Part shown: positions 1-12,676 of the stretch, piece by piece
How the letters are laid out: each line of letters starts with the position of its first letter
How positions within the stretch are numbered: the first letter of the stretch is position 1
From: Opisthorchis felineus
Taxonomy: Eukaryota; Platyhelminthes; Trematoda; Opisthorchiida; Opisthorchiidae
Assembly (NCBI GenBank): GCA_004794785.1
Contig: SJOL01008523.1
Coordinates: 124,001-188,000 of the forward strand
DNA: 64,000 nt
Direction of reading: 5' to 3'
Program-made: the position numbers and the translations under genes
Notes under the pieces: model-generated
Seen by the model: the letters and a program-made list of their open reading frames with translations, nothing else
What the model was told of the DNA's origin: nothing
The model's database searches: none

Positions 1-3000
1 AGGAAATGTTGCTGGAAATTTTTTGCAGTAGTTGAAAATCACCGTGAATATAACGTTTGTATCCGTTTTCTTTTCATGGTGAACAACCAGGCTTTGAGCG
101 TGCAGGCATGTTTTCACCAAGTCAACCAAATCGGATGTGCTAACTCACGTAAAATTTACAACAAATGTTTCCGGCTCCAAGATGAAATATGATTCCTGAA
201 GGGTAGCGGGGTAGATTTACGCGAAACACCTACAAGGGCAGGAAATGCTGTCTCTTGAAAGGGATGCTTTTGACATGCGGATGGTCGTAAGATATTGATT
301 GCATGTACGTCGTGTCGTGTCAAAAATGACATCCCTAACTGCTCAGGCAAAATAAGGTAAACAAGAGGAGTTGTCTCGGTCAGCTAGAGATGCAAAACCA
401 AAGCGACGGCGCACGAAATAATAAGAGGACTAATGTAAGATTGTTGAATGCTGGATATGCCTAGTCAGTGAAAGTCGTCCATAAAAGGAACAATAACTAG
501 CACTTTTTATGTTAACAGGTGTGCACAGAGGTACTGTCAGAATTGCTTTGCACTTCCAACTAATGGTTTATAATTAAAGAAAAAGTCCAATGCACCCCGA
601 TAGAGGTATTGTTCGTGTAAAGCAACCTAATCTTTCTTCTTAATCAATGCTACATAAAAGTCGTTTCAAAACTGGCGGCTTTCTCTAAATTAACAAGATG
701 CACAAAATGCAAATCCACTTGGCCGGTTTGAAAGATAAGCTTGGACATTGGGTTCAAGAAGCTTTCTATGCACTCTGTATGCCATATATCATGAAAAATT
801 GAGAAATAATATTTTTACAGAAGTAGGAAGTAAAGGGCAGGTTTTCATTGCATTCACTACCGCCCAAGCTGCAGGGTACATTAAGATTTATTATGTCCTG
901 ATCACAGTATCCGGTTTTAAAAAGAGTCGCAACGAACTACCTTTTTCTCGAACGAATTACTTTTTTCTCATATCATCTTATACTGAACCGGGCTACCCGG
1001 AAACCCACTTGCAACTCCTTGATGCACAAAACAATAGTTTTCGAGAGGTTGCACCCTCCAGACGAGCTCGAAAATTGCTCGTCTCAGTGGTGTGCAATGT
1101 TTTGGTGAAGCAGTGTACATTGCTTTTTAAGAGAATAGTCTTTTCGGTATTTGGAACGAAACATCCCCAGACTTTCATTTGGGTTATTTCAACCACGTAT
1201 AAGCTAATTGGGCAATTAAACTTAACCTGAAGGTTAAGTTTGGTTTACACAATTATTCTCCAGACTACAAAGTTGCACGCAGTACGTTGTTTAAAAAGCT
1301 TAAAATACTATTGTCATCCGGTCAACGCTTTCCTGTCCCGTTTTTCATCACCACTTTCCAGGTGTGACATCACTGTTAGCAGCTTATACATTTCTGCTAT
1401 AACCATGAGTTTGCAACAGGCTGCAGTCAGCTAAAATAAATCTTTAAAAAACAAAATGATGATCTTTAGGTGAAGACATCATTGGTTGAGTTTTAATAAT
1501 CAACCTGTGCCATAGATTCACTTATATGTTTATGAGTGTACATTCATGCATGTATACACATATATACATATACATTATGCAGTCCACCTTCTTAAACACA
1601 CATTGTAAAATTTCGCCGTACATACAGTTGAGTGAGAAATTAAAGTACAGTAAAGCCATATGGACCTTGTTCAACTGGCAGCTTGCTTAAATGGGTTGCC
1701 CCTGAAATCTAAACTTTTAAACGCAGCTGAAAATTGTGACAACGAGACTCTTCTCCGGATGGGTACAAGACTCCAAGAAAATCTTTTCAACAATTCTATC
1801 TAAGTGACTCACTAAAATAATTGTGGTATTGAAGTCCCAGAAAATATGTTCCCTTTCACGACTACAATAGTGCCAGTCGAACGCGCGACTTACTATTCTG
1901 ACATTTAATGTATCCATGGTTCTTGCACAATTTGTTCGCATGTCATCCAAATTATTCGCGGGGTTGGGGAGAAAAACAATGTAGAAAAAACATAAGTACT
2001 ACACTTTGAAAGTCACAACATGGTCGTGCAGATATCGTTATGTATTTTTTACTTCACTAACTTGACATGAACCTCCTGGAGTAGGGGTGAACGATTAGGT
2101 TATCCATCAGTTTGTGCGATGCAGCTGCTGTGTTCCACATTCACTAGCGCATTTAAGTGGTAATCGATTTCTGCGCGTTTTGCAATCCACATACAGTCTT
2201 AGCCATTAACAGTACTCTTTGGAATGGTGAGATTCCAGCCCAAGTAGCAAAGTTATGATTTTATCACAGTTCACAAGAGGCACTTAAGCCGTCCCGTACC
2301 AACCACTGATGCATCTCTCCAACTTTAGAATTATTAATTTGGTGCATGTCTGACTGGTACGACGGTCCACAGATGTTGCTCACATTTTATGGCATCTCCG
2401 GCATCAGGCTAAAGTCTTCTTAGTCTGGTCTGTCTAGCGAAGTTGCATAAAAATAGTCAAAGCTGTTATCGCAATAACAGTTTCTTATGAAAAAGTAATT
2501 GAACATTTTGTCAACGTAAATTTGCCTAGTTTATCACGCCTTACCTTTTTTGTCCTTCGTACAAGGTTGTCTTTGAAAATTGGATGCTCTTTACATTCGG
2601 GTAGGTCTAAAGAGAGCCAAACATTAGCTAATTGCGCTTGTAGCTCTCCTGCACTATCACGCGGGCTGGTTCTGTAGACCCTTCAGGTGTCAAGAACGTT
2701 GAAATCACTAAGTTAAATTTACATCATGATCTGTTTTAAGCCACCTCAGGCCACTGCTATTAGGATAATTTCAACACTTCCTGGATATGGAGTACGAAAA
2801 AGATTTAATACGATTTCTTGTCTACGGAAATCGTTGGTCCGAAAAACGTGGAAAATCAGCTGTTGACATTCAATACACCTATAAAATTTTGATTACATAA
2901 TGGTTGTCCAGAAGAGTTTGGTCGAAGGCCTCCTGATAATGCAAATGTTCGCTTAAGTACAGCTGAGGACCTGGTCCAGCAGTACCCGATTACTCAGTAA

Positions 3001-5300
3001 GCATTGCAGATCCATGATTTGCAAGCTGACTTGGTCGAATGAGTCAGCCTTATATTTCGGAATCAAGGGGTTTTTGCCGATTTTCTAAAAACTGCAGCAG
3101 TCAGACACTTGAAAAGTGCTATCTTCAGTCACCCGATTAACATGGGTTAACGGATCGGATCGTCCCGGGCCATTCAGCTTAATTAATGGATCATTTCAAC
3201 ATCTGTAGAAGGCTCATTGCCGAAGAATGCAGGAGAGATTTGCCGGTCCGATTGGTGACCATTCTGTTTATCAACCGAAAGCTTTGACTTTGTATCGTTT
3301 CGTCACTGACACTTCTCCTGATATTAATTAGAGTATTTTTCGTTTCTTGCGATATAATTAGGGCAACGCTGCACTCTTTAGCTGACTTACTACTTCACAC
3401 ACCAATAAGACAAAAATCAACGTGCTGGTTCCAAAACTCGTGTTTTCCTTATTAAAATGTGACTATTCAAACTTCGTAGGTTTTTTGCCATCAAATACCG
3501 TCTATAGACTGTTGTTTACCAGCTGTGATAATTTATTCGGGAATTGACCGACAAAGATGTATGTTCGCATGCTCGGACTTTCTATCAACGTCTGTTACAA
3601 AGGACAAGCAGTTAAATCAAATTGGTACGTTTGTGGAAGACATTGCAGACATTGACTTCCCTCAATCGGTTTGGCATAGAGCAAAAATAGGACTCCAATC
3701 CTTTCGGGTCTAGTTGGTGACATTTTGACAAAAGCTAAAAAGTGAACAAGGTAGTGTCCAGTTCGTTCTGTGTCCTGGGCCCATTTCTGTCAGAGGGCTA
3801 AACAACGACCGCAGCATAATCAGAACCGATTAGCGTTCAGTCATACTCACATCGGTTAAACGAATTCAGTCGTAGGTTGTAAACAAACCCTCTTTGGAAA
3901 TCTCACTCTACCATGAACGTTACTATCCGAAGAGTGGTTGCATTTCTATTCAGTCAGTAAACAGGAGTTTGTGGTGAACGTAAATATCAAGTACAATTGT
4001 TTCAGTTAAAGCAATGGAACATAAAGTAGACTGACCGCCGATAAACATCAGTCGAGTAACAAAGTCTCGTAGGTAGTTCAACAGCGTGGTCATTTAAGAA
4101 AGTTTCTTACATTTTAGTCAACCTTGAAAGCCAGACGTGAGATTGTACCTTTTAATCGATTGCGCATCACATAAACACATAGTTGTTTCTACGGGTGTGT
4201 AGCATTCCACAAAGAAGGATGTGACGCAATCCATCATTCATTGAAAATCTGCACGCTGCATACATTCATATTCCAGTTCTGCTGAATATAATGGTCTCTG
4301 CTTTACGTTCTCACATAATGACTTGAAAAATGCGTCTATGTGGCAGTCCCTCGAACTGTTGGTTCCACTTGAAAAAAGCGACGGCATAGAAAGAAAATTT
4401 GCAGTGTACATTATGAACCTACATCTTAGCCAATTTTACCCTCAGCACTAAAGCTCGGCATGTGTAACTCCTTCTCCCTGGGTGTTCAATAATCAATGAA
4501 GAAATACGGTAAATCTGAGCTGTACATTGTGCATTTGTATTCAGAGTTTCTTGTACAAGAACTTACATGCTGAGAGGATTGATGAGAGTAAAACAGCATA
4601 CACGAGGCTTTGTAAACATATGAGCTCCCAGAAAGTTCCCGAGCAAAAGCGACTTTGCAATTTTCGGAGCCTGGTAAACCCATGCTTTGTAAATGGCGTG
4701 GTCAAACTCAGTGGAAATACTTAGTTACCCTTTCCATGGTGTGAGGGATTTTGGGCTTTTTTGCAACTGTGAGTTGCGTTGCTGCAACTTTTAACAGATG
4801 GTGAAATAAGTTAAATGTCTATCAGAATCCTGATAGGTTCGACACATATCCAGACAGTTTGTCTTCCAGTTGCTCCTGTGGACAAAAACATCAGCAGGAT
4901 AGGTTTGTAGGGTGGAGCACTTTCGAAAAGACCAGCGTTTAAAAACGAAGACTCAGTGTATCCACTATTCACACAGAATTGTGGGAAAACATGAAAGCAA
5001 CGATAATTTTGACACAAGTATACGTAATACAAACGAAATGACAGAATCCGTGGGCAAGGCCCTTGAAAGGTCACTGGTGTGATGTTCGGCTAAGAGTTCT
5101 TGCCCTGTGCCTAATTTACTTATTTGAGACTGTGGAATATCTTAGGCCGTATTCTTTCATGCGCTTAACAATTGGACAAGAAAACGGGAGTAAACAAATG
5201 TACGAGCGGGTTTGAATACTACAAAATGTACAGTGATGATCTGGTGAGCAATTTAGGTACAAACGTTTCATCATCAGTGACATTATCTTGGCGTTGTTAG
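1..5300. other. Non-coding stretch, no gene supported
   Basis: No convincing exon, RNA gene or repeat family is visible here apart from the short palindrome at 1218-1241. The longest open frame (plus strand, 748-1230, 160 codons) has no recognisable domain, no balanced splice sites, and a length expected by chance for a window of this size. The segment reads as AT-rich intergenic or intronic DNA. Confidence 0.5.
1218..1241. repeat. Perfect 24-bp palindrome
   Basis: Two 11-base arms (AAACTTAACCT and its exact complement) are separated by GA. It could form a small hairpin. No flanking context shows that it is a terminator, a transposon end or a binding site. Confidence 0.6.
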
Positions 5301-5400
5301 GGGTCGTAGCGTAGCGGTTCGGTGACTCACCGTCCACACCCTATGCCAGCCGGGCGCTGCAAGGTAATCGAGACAGACATAGCAAGGATGGCCTGCATCC
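5301..5400 (+). repeat. Possible old tRNA-derived SINE fragment
   Basis: Bases 5307-5317 read TAGCGTAGCGG, a full match to the RNA polymerase III box A pattern found in tRNA genes and tRNA-derived SINEs. A box B-like TCGAGAC lies at about 5368-5374. The spacing of about 60 bases is longer than in a tRNA and no clover-leaf can be drawn, so this is at best a decayed SINE head. It shows no clear similarity to the SINE pair at 15.8 and 51.7 kb. Confidence 0.22.
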
Positions 5401-7056
5401 AAATACGCTCCCGCATGGTCTACATATCGTTAATTTTGAACGGTCGATAACCAAACTCTGACCGGTGCTCTGCAGTTTCCGAAGGTCATTTCGGCAACCA
5501 CGACAAAGCTCGATATTTTGACCATTATTAGCATGGATAGTCCTTGATGCGCTAATCGACCAGCCCTATGTCCTTTGCCGTTCATTTTCACTGATGTCGC
5601 AGAAGCGTATTTGTGAACGAAATACCGCTCACTCAAACTGATAAGTCATCGAAAAACTGTCCGGATTTACACCAGCTTTGTGAACAGTATGGCCTTATGA
5701 TTCCATGATGAGTCAGTAGTTTGTCATCAATTACTATGGTATGATACACAAACAAACGGAACGACCGCGACTAATTGCGACTGAAATAGCAAAAACAGCT
5801 GGCGCCGAACTTTGATGTAGGCACTGTGAATTGACAGAGCTGGTTAGTGGTGCAAAACCACATCTTTAAAGGTAGGGTTTTTATAACTCAAAGGTTCAGT
5901 TACTATGCTTGGCATTCGTCAAAAACAAAACATTCAAAATCCCAGAGAACAGGAGCAATAGCTACCCCCACAAACATTGTACTGCGACATCTTGAATGTG
6001 ATTCTAGCTGGAACATCCCTAACGCCGTTCCAGACCGCTGAACTTGGGTTGTAGTTCAGCAATAGTATACTAGGAATATCATCGAATCGACATGATCGCC
6101 GTAACGTGCAAGGTTATGTAACTCGAACAAATTGGCATCAGTTCTTCTCCAATCACAGCAGCGTATGCCTCACAAGACTAATCATCATGACCCTAATTTC
6201 TTTACGAACTGTCAACACACAATGCATCTAACTGAACGATAACACTTGCAGTACAATATTCTCAGTTAATATAATGAAATTTCAACCTTCATATCTGCAA
6301 TAGCCATATCCTTGTGGATGATCACGCGCAAGTATAGCCAAGTAATGACGAGGTATACAGTGAGAAAGTTCACACTGAAAACAATTAGAAACAAATACAT
6401 GGGTATTGCGGTCTTGCAAACTCTAAGAATAAATGTGAAAAGCCGTGTTTGGCACCGATCTTTGTTGCTGTCCTTGAAACCCACGGATGAAAATTGCGAA
6501 AATCACACAAATATCACTAGAAGAAAATGTTTATCATGTTATTTACGAAAAAATTTTCAGAGTGGAATTAGAATATAGCGTGCAAAAATAGCCTGCCTCA
6601 CTAATCGTGGGCCAGTGTTCAGTGAACTAATCTAGACTCTGCGTGACAGTAATAAACCTAATGTACCAACCTACCACATTTTTTAAAAATAATACCAGGG
6701 TGGCATAACTACATTCAAAAATATTTCTGCCTGCTTTCTCGTAAATACATCGATGAGAGCATATATTTAGTCTATTCCTGACTAAATTCTCCTTCAAAAC
6801 TGACGGATATCACGGGCAACAATAAAAAGTCAAATTTTCCTGGCAGATTATTCATGTGCGTTCGTGGGTGGAATGTGCCCCTGATAAAATCATACAGTTC
6901 TAATAAAATGCAGAACCATTATAGTGGACTTAATATAATAAGCATTGACTGTAGTGAGCGGAGCTGTCAGACAGTCGCACTCAACTTGGCACCGGAAAAA
7001 GGTCATCAGTCCCGATAAGTGGTCTATGGCAAGTTTTTATGTACTTGTACACTTGA
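5401..7056. other. Non-coding stretch, nothing recognised
   Basis: Only short, chance-length open frames are present on both strands. No repeats shared with the rest of the window were seen. Confidence 0.5.
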
Positions 7057-7287
7057 TTGCCCATGTTTGTACTCGCCTTTTTCGCCGGAAGTGGTACGGG
7101 AACCATTAACTATCACTTTTACGGTGCGGTCCATTCACGAATTATCGTATCGAACGGAACGGCAATCACAGCAGTAATATGGCTTCTGCAATATCTGGCC
7201 ATGTTACCTATTTTTATGAGTGTGGTCGGAGTTTTTTTACTTTTAGCCCTTTATACCTTCGTTTTATTTTCGACTGGAACGTTGTAG
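7057..7287 (+). CDS. Candidate exon, hydrophobic (membrane) peptide
   Basis: The open frame encodes about 76 residues ending in TAG. The N-terminal part (LAFFAGSGTG) and a long C-terminal stretch (roughly residues 38-74, beginning ITAVIWLLQYLAMLPIF) are strongly hydrophobic, and the second could form two closely spaced membrane helices. Several codons end in G or C, unlike the AT-rich flanks. A stop codon lies two codons upstream of the first ATG, so if real this is either a small protein or a terminal exon entered through the AG at about 7089. I do not recognise the family. The length alone is not significant, so the call rests only on hydrophobicity and base composition. Confidence 0.2.
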   Translation: MPMFVLAFFAGSGTGTINYHFYGAVHSRIIVSNGTAITAVIWLLQYLAMLPIFMSVVGVFLLLALYTFVLFSTGTL

Positions 7288-10200
7288 TTCTAGTTTATCG
7301 GGACCCTTTGTAGGTTGGATCACAAACGACATGCCAAGCACGTGCTTATATCGTCCGTATGGTCGGCTGAGCTGCAGTCGTGAGCATCTTCAGAGAATTA
7401 TTAGCTCCGATTGGTTTAATTGTTGCCTCTATCAGGAATCCTGAGTTTGACCATGCTTTGGGTTGTATAAAGTGTGCTTTGAATAACAAAGTTAGCCAAC
7501 ATAAGATGCAGAGAGCATTTATTACAAATGACAACCTGTTTTCCTCACTAGCGCGTGGGACTTATAAGAAACAAGTCCAACATAATTATCTATTCTATGT
7601 CAGCGTACTCCGTCTCACACACTGACACTGTGGTCAAGCCATGACCAAGGCACTTAATCAGACTGTTTTCCCATTACACAAGTCCTAAACAGAATCGAAA
7701 CAAACACCAATCACATGGAAAATTTACGCAGGCGGCGTCTCAAACGAATGTCTGCATATTCTTCATTGGGATGTGTGTCATTTTTAGTATGAGAGCATAA
7801 ATTAGCATGAAAGCTTGGTAGCACTGTCAGAAGAAGAACTGGGTGCACAAATCACACTGCTGAATACGGTTAACTGTGATGATGGACAGCGTAAGAAAAG
7901 CAAACCTCCTGTGCTGTTCCTATCATTCGAAATGTTTTGCTTGTGTAAACGCTGATAACAATCAGTTGCCATGCCCTAACCAAGCATATTTCGCATCGTA
8001 GAACAGAAAACAAACAGTAATGATTTTCTGCCGAAACAATCAAAATTTAGCAACTGTATTTCATTTTTTAAACCTATTTCTTCAAAGGTAATTCATATGG
8101 TTTACTTATCAAAAAAATTTGGTATGGATAAATGGGAAATGTTTTAAGGTCTCAGTACAGGGGTCCTTCTTCAGGTGAGCCAACTATGCAAATACCATTT
8201 CTTTTAGTTGCCCCAAAAAGAGATTTTATTGCCAGGATATTATTTTTATAAGGGTTTAGCGTGCATTCCATTGCACGGTTCATTTTAGAGTTGATTGGTT
8301 CGCCTAGACATTTTAACTTTGTCAACGAAATCTTGCCCCAAATTTCATAACGATTCGCGTAAGGCCTACAGTAAAGGAGTCCATTCCCAACGGACCATAC
8401 AAAAACATGTAGCTTGTTGAGGTTTGCGTAAGTACCATTTAAAAGCGCTCCTCATTATGCGACGTCAGTTATCACTTTTTAGTGCTTTTTAGTGCTTTTG
8501 AAATTTGTTTCCTCGATAGCTCAATTGAGAGTTCGAGTGCATCCCCCGCAAGGATACATCCCTTACACTCTTCTGTCTGAACACTTGAAAACGTTCTGGT
8601 CTTCAAATTTTACATTTGGCCAAGTACAACTGAGAATGCGGCATTCAAAAGTGTTGTGCACTCTTACTGATTCTTCAAAATTTAATGAAGCTATCCGTTT
8701 CCATTCAAGTAAAACCTAAGACTTCTTCACAAATAATAATAATACCTGGGAGCTCCAGTTATTTCCCTCAAACCCTCAGGATGACCAGCTCACTGTCTCG
8801 TTAGATCATGTTACATTAGCATCGCTGGTTGATAACACGATCACTTTTATGGGTATTCTTCTATTACTTCCTACTTCAGTCAGTTAGATGCACGGGATAC
8901 AAGGTTGTTTGGGACATCTGTGTGTTAATTAGTGGTTAGTTTGCTGTTCAAATGTTCAACCTTTTCAATATTGTTATATCAAAAGTTTGAAAACTGAAAG
9001 AAAAGAGTCCGACAGGTAAACTTGTTGTCAGCTGGTGCTTCTAAGACCTTACGTACCACTCAAAATACTGTGGTCCTCAATGGGAAGCTTTCCAATTGTT
9101 TTAGCTAAGAAATTATCCATTCCTACGGGGTGAGTCACTTTGAGGGACCGTGTAGTATTTTTATCGGGAAATGTTGAGGCCAATAACTTAAGTACTCTAC
9201 TGAACAGCTTAAGGCACCAAAATAATTATCACTGTAGAAAATTTGTGCAAAACAAAACTGTTACAGAGAGCGAAGTTTCCTTTCACAAAAAAGTTATGTC
9301 TCTTGCAACGTGCTCAATTTCCTCATCCGGGTAGACTACTTACAAATAGAGGGATGTTAACTGCTTCGGGAGATATAGTATTACGATAACACTATCAACG
9401 GACGAAAAACACGCGGTTCCTTGAAGACCTAGAATGCTACGTAAACATCCGAGTGCCCACGAACCACTGGAGTAGACTGAGAATGTGTGGTGTTTTTCTT
9501 AGCCTTCTGTGCTCAAGGGCCTTCACGATCAGCGCACACGCTAAGTTTCGTTTGACTTCTGGTAATTCGCCAGAGTGAAGTGTATTCCTAACTGACAGGA
9601 GCGCCACTAATCTGTCTGATATCCAGATTTGAATGATGCTGGCAATACAGTGTCTCAGGCAAAACTACGGGCGTTATGGAAGGATGTGTTGACCTCGTTT
9701 CATTGTGGACGTTGGGACACTCTGAAGAGAGTCTATTTGGTCTTGAGGCTGACAGATGGCGTACAGCTGGTCGTTACCCAACATAGACTGCACGCTGGAC
9801 ATTTGCTGTCTTTTTGAACCAGGAGTTTGTTTTACTCATTGGTTCCCAGTACTATTTTGCACCATGCGGATTTGGCAATTTTCGAAGTACTGGTTTTAAC
9901 TAGGTCTTAATGCATAATTTAGTCAACATGGTTATTACTTAGCTCATCGATAAACCGAATGATCTCGCTCTTGTATCCTGCACTATAGCTGACACAGGAC
10001 GTTTTGCAAGGGGTTTTATTTGTCATCTCTGGCTTTCAACTAGACAGATCCCAAGTCATCCTTCACATATAACTATCCTGTTATGCGGATGAACTGTTGG
10101 TGCATTGCAAAGCACAAAATTATGTCTGTCAGACAAACTGACAAACGATTCAGGAACTATTACAGTCATCATATACCGTATTATTATACACTAGTAACTT

Positions 10201-12541
10201 GATGTTTGGACAATGGTTGACAGCATCAACAGTCTTTTTTCGCTTGATATTTTGTACTAACTATACAGAAAGCATCCACCATCAACGAACTCGAATCTCT
10301 TTAAATGAACGGTTGGAATAGTCACTGGGTGAAAACCCATATATCAAAGGAAGCTTACAGATTTGCTGATAACCAGTGTTGACGGTCCACTCAAAATCTG
10401 TCTGACACTGATGTTTACACTCTTGCGCATGTCAACATAGATGCATTTGTTTGTATACATAACGAGGGCAGTTGAAGTGAACGGAAGAGAGTTTTTAGTC
10501 AGTGCGACTGTAAATTTTTTTAGAAATGAGAGGGTCCCGTCCCTAATCACCAAACACCGAAAGGCATGCAGTTACCTGTTCTGAAGGGTTCGCATAAATG
10601 GGAAGACCCAAAGTAGCACCCCTCTCTTGTCTTAGATGAGCACTGGTCGATTGCGTGGCCGAAGAGCCGTATAAGTTATAGTAAGGTGTTTGTACCTAGT
10701 CAGCTCACGACAGACACTTACCGTAAAATCTGGTAAAGACTGTGATAAATCTGGATATCCTGCTTTATTAAACGCAATACGCGTCTGTATGCATCAAGCA
10801 TGTGGACATATAGTGTCTGATTAATGGCGACTGACTGCTTTGCATGCTTACACTTGCAGAGTTCTCTGATTCTGGTTACTGACATCGGACTTTCGTTAGA
10901 TTTAAAACCTGTGTGCACCATTTGTCCGTCGCGTTTATCGACTCAACAAACAGACTTCCAGACCTGCAGGAAAAAGAAAATATGGTGGTGCGATACGACA
11001 CCAAAAACAGCACGGCGGAATAGTTGACAGTTTGCCAAGGTCAATTAATTGGGCTCAGTATAAAAAATGTGCCTTAAATTTATTGTATTTCAGAATAGAA
11101 TAAACTAATCGTGCCAATTTACGCCGGAGTTTGGTTAAAAATGCTTCCACTGGGATGCCAAGGCAATGAATGGACTTATAGTACATAATTGGCTAAAAAC
11201 TTCATAGGGACCATTGGCCATAAGTCTGGAAAGGCTCATGGGTTTAAACTGATGCATGGATGCGAAGCTCCACTTGGGTGAAAATTTATGGCTCCACTTA
11301 ATTCCCCCTGTTATTTTGTCACTTTGTCCACTCACACAAAGCCATGCTAACTCAATGCTAAAATCCGTCAGTCCTACGAATATTATCGGACAGAATTGAA
11401 GTCATAATATAGGGTATTGGCATCAGGGAATCACAACAGTTGATGTAAAAAAAAATGCTACGTGTGTATAGAATTTTAGGATAAATGGTATTTTTTTGAA
11501 AAAACAAGTAGTCATCAGAGATAACTCTGGGACTGCATAGCCGAAGTGGGGGGTCTTTCGAGATGACATTAATTATTATGGTTAGAGGTCAAATTTGTCG
11601 TTGTTTGTAACACCATGCCGAATGCACTGCATTGAACGCTCATTTGTAAAACTCAAGCAGTTTGCTGGGTCACTGGAATATCCAATGAACCCATTACTGT
11701 GATTCACAACAAACTTACGCACGATTGGCGCACGTAACAGTGCCACTGGCTAGTCCTAATAGTATGCATAGGACTGGTTTAACGTTTTATTAGTGGGGTC
11801 CACAACCATATATCAACAGTTGGTAATCACGAGCGATCTCCTTGGCCCAAGCCTGGTCACAGTAATTGTGGCACCGGTGTCAGGTGTCGAGAAATTGCAG
11901 CACTCTCGTGCTATGTTATCCGCTGGTGAATCCCAGCAATAACGAGTACAGTCAGGATTACGTAAAAGGAGCATAATAGTGCAAAACCTAATAGTAACTG
12001 CACCAGTGTGGTTTGCTGATTTGACTGCATAGCTAACGATAAACAGAAAATATTAGTTCATCCGTTTAGAAACTTATAAAGTGCATCAGAATGCCCACTG
12101 ACTACTGACAAGCTTTTGACGGATAAACTGAAAGGGATAAAACTTACTCATAATACCCGCGCCTCCACATTGTCCTACTGTTTTATGTGCCCGAACTACA
12201 ACGTTTCCGAACCCAAGGCTAAAATTATTGACTGTAAGCATTTATAGTTATAATTTTAATATAGAGAATAGAAAATGCAATTTCACTGACCTGGCTCTAT
12301 AAATCACAGTAACGCGGAGGATTTTGAATTCTTGTTTTCTGTGCACTAATCGACTTTATGTGCAATACAGTACAACACGAGGTACCGCACATTTCGCTGT
12401 GTGACTTGTAAATACCCGCTATTGGGGGTTGTCGATTCCACTGATCTTCCATTTGTTCTTAGGATAAGATCTTGCAAGATAAACAAATATTACAATAAAA
12501 GACTTGAAGGCACGTATTCACTATGTCTTCTTTGTCATCAG
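7288..12541. other. Non-coding stretch
   Basis: No gene is supported. The only small structure noted is a direct repeat of TTTTTAGTGC around 8476-8497. All open frames are short and lack domain-like sequence. Confidence 0.45.
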
Positions 12542-12676
12542 GTTACCAAAGCAAAGGTCATTGTTTGTTCCGAAGGTCAGTATTGCTTATTCGAACGGGT
12601 ATATCTAAACTCCATGCAGTATGACCACATTAAAATAATCACGTTAAAGGCATCTAAGTACTTCACAGAGAAATAA
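12542..12676 (+). CDS. Candidate terminal exon
   Basis: A good 3' splice-site context (pyrimidine-rich CTATGTCTTCTTTGTCATCAG ends at 12541, described here by position and its final CAG) precedes a phase-0 open frame of 44 codons ending in TAA at 12676. The peptide starts VTKAKVIVCSEGQYCLFERV, has mixed polar and hydrophobic composition and ends in a lysine-rich tail. No domain is recognised. There is no clear AATAAA signal close behind the stop, and no partner exon could be identified upstream, so this could be fortuitous. Confidence 0.18.
   Translation, partial: VTKAKVIVCSEGQYCLFERVYLNSMQYDHIKIITLKASKYFTEK

Noticed and set aside
748..1230. 160-codon open frame on the plus strand
   Set aside because: No domain, no splice support, and the length is close to the chance maximum for 64 kb.
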